From positions 1 to 13,372 of the forward strand of contig VMTI01000270.1 in assembly GCA_013791675.1 (NCBI GenBank): a stretch of 13,372 nt of DNA. The letters run 5' to 3'. The notes below the pieces were generated by a model. That model saw only the letters and a program-made list of their open reading frames with translations, ran no database searches and was not told the origin of the DNA. Shown here piece after piece: positions 13,245-13,372 of the stretch; position 1 is the stretch's first letter, and the number at the start of each line of letters is the position of its first letter. The position numbers were made by a program, and so were the translations under genes. The stretch comes from a bacterium. GTDB lineage: Bacteria > CG03.

Positions 13245-13372
13245 ACAAAAAAAAACGCGGTTTTTTGCGCGATGAGGAAGCTCAGGCGTCCGTGGAGTAT
13301 ATTTTAACGGCGACTTTGCTGTTTGTGGGAGCGTATTGGGGATATTCATTGTTTTCGGGTATTCTTGCGGGG
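13241..13372 (+). CDS. Pilin-like (Flp/TadE-type) gene, cut by the window end
   Basis: The first 44 codons are visible with no stop. A basic leader (MNKKKRGFLRDEEA) is followed by QASVEYILTATLLFVGAYWG, a prepilin-type hydrophobic helix. Glu19-Tyr20 at +5 and +6 predict cleavage between Ala14 and Gln15, the same Ala-Gln junction as in the Flp pilin upstream. The ATG overlaps the anti-sigma stop, so the two are probably translated together. It may be a second Flp-type pilin or the start of a longer TadE/TadG-like minor pilin. The length is unknown because the gene leaves the window, and it was too short here to appear as a full reading frame. Confidence 0.75.
   Translation, partial: MNKKKRGFLRDEEAQASVEYILTATLLFVGAYWGYSLFSGILAG

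Overview
The window looks like a piece of a chromosome from an uncultivated Gram-negative (diderm) bacterium. The diderm call rests on a secretin, an outer-membrane beta-barrel and several periplasmic sensor domains. Base composition is moderately AT-rich, many starts have clear Shine-Dalgarno sequences, and all intact genes lie on the + strand. The mixture of Tad-pilus genes, Cache/HAMP sensors, GT-C and GT2 glycosyltransferases and a B12-type radical SAM protein is reminiscent of lineages such as Elusimicrobiota or Omnitrophota. No rRNA or marker gene is present, so this placement is only a guess. I see no tRNA, rRNA, CRISPR array or insertion sequence.

Region 1 (1-767): the only minus-strand gene, a broken remnant of an ATPase that keeps its DUF234 C-terminal part, with its own terminator. 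Region 2 (768-4891): a signalling block made of a sensor histidine kinase, a GAF-GGDEF diguanylate cyclase with an extracytoplasmic sensor, and an outer-membrane barrel protein. Region 3 (4892-6062): a decayed locus with a perfect 16-bp palindrome, a CHASE2 sensor lacking membrane and output parts, and an out-of-frame TPR-like tail. Region 4 (6063-8339): a single-domain response regulator followed by a minimal CpaC-type secretin and a CpaF/TadA secretion ATPase. Region 5 (8359-11962): a tightly packed trio of GT-C-like membrane protein, GT2 glycosyltransferase and B12-binding radical SAM protein. Region 6 (11969-13372): an ECF sigma factor, a Flp pilin, a zinc-finger anti-sigma factor and a second pilin-like gene cut by the window end.

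Taken together, regions 4-6 are part of a Tad/Flp pilus (type IVc) locus: pore (secretin), motor (CpaF) and subunits (Flp plus a pilin-like protein). The inner-membrane platform (TadB/C) and prepilin peptidase (TadV/CpaA) are not in the window and would be expected further downstream. The most unusual points are the sigma - pilin - anti-sigma - pilin order, which suggests a dedicated regulatory loop for pilin expression; an unusual Ala-Gln cleavage motif shared by both pilins; the shortened secretin and CpaF; and the glycan/radical SAM cassette between motor and pilin genes. The upstream kinase, cyclase and lone receiver suggest control of surface attachment by phosphorylation and c-di-GMP, but that link is inferred from proximity only.
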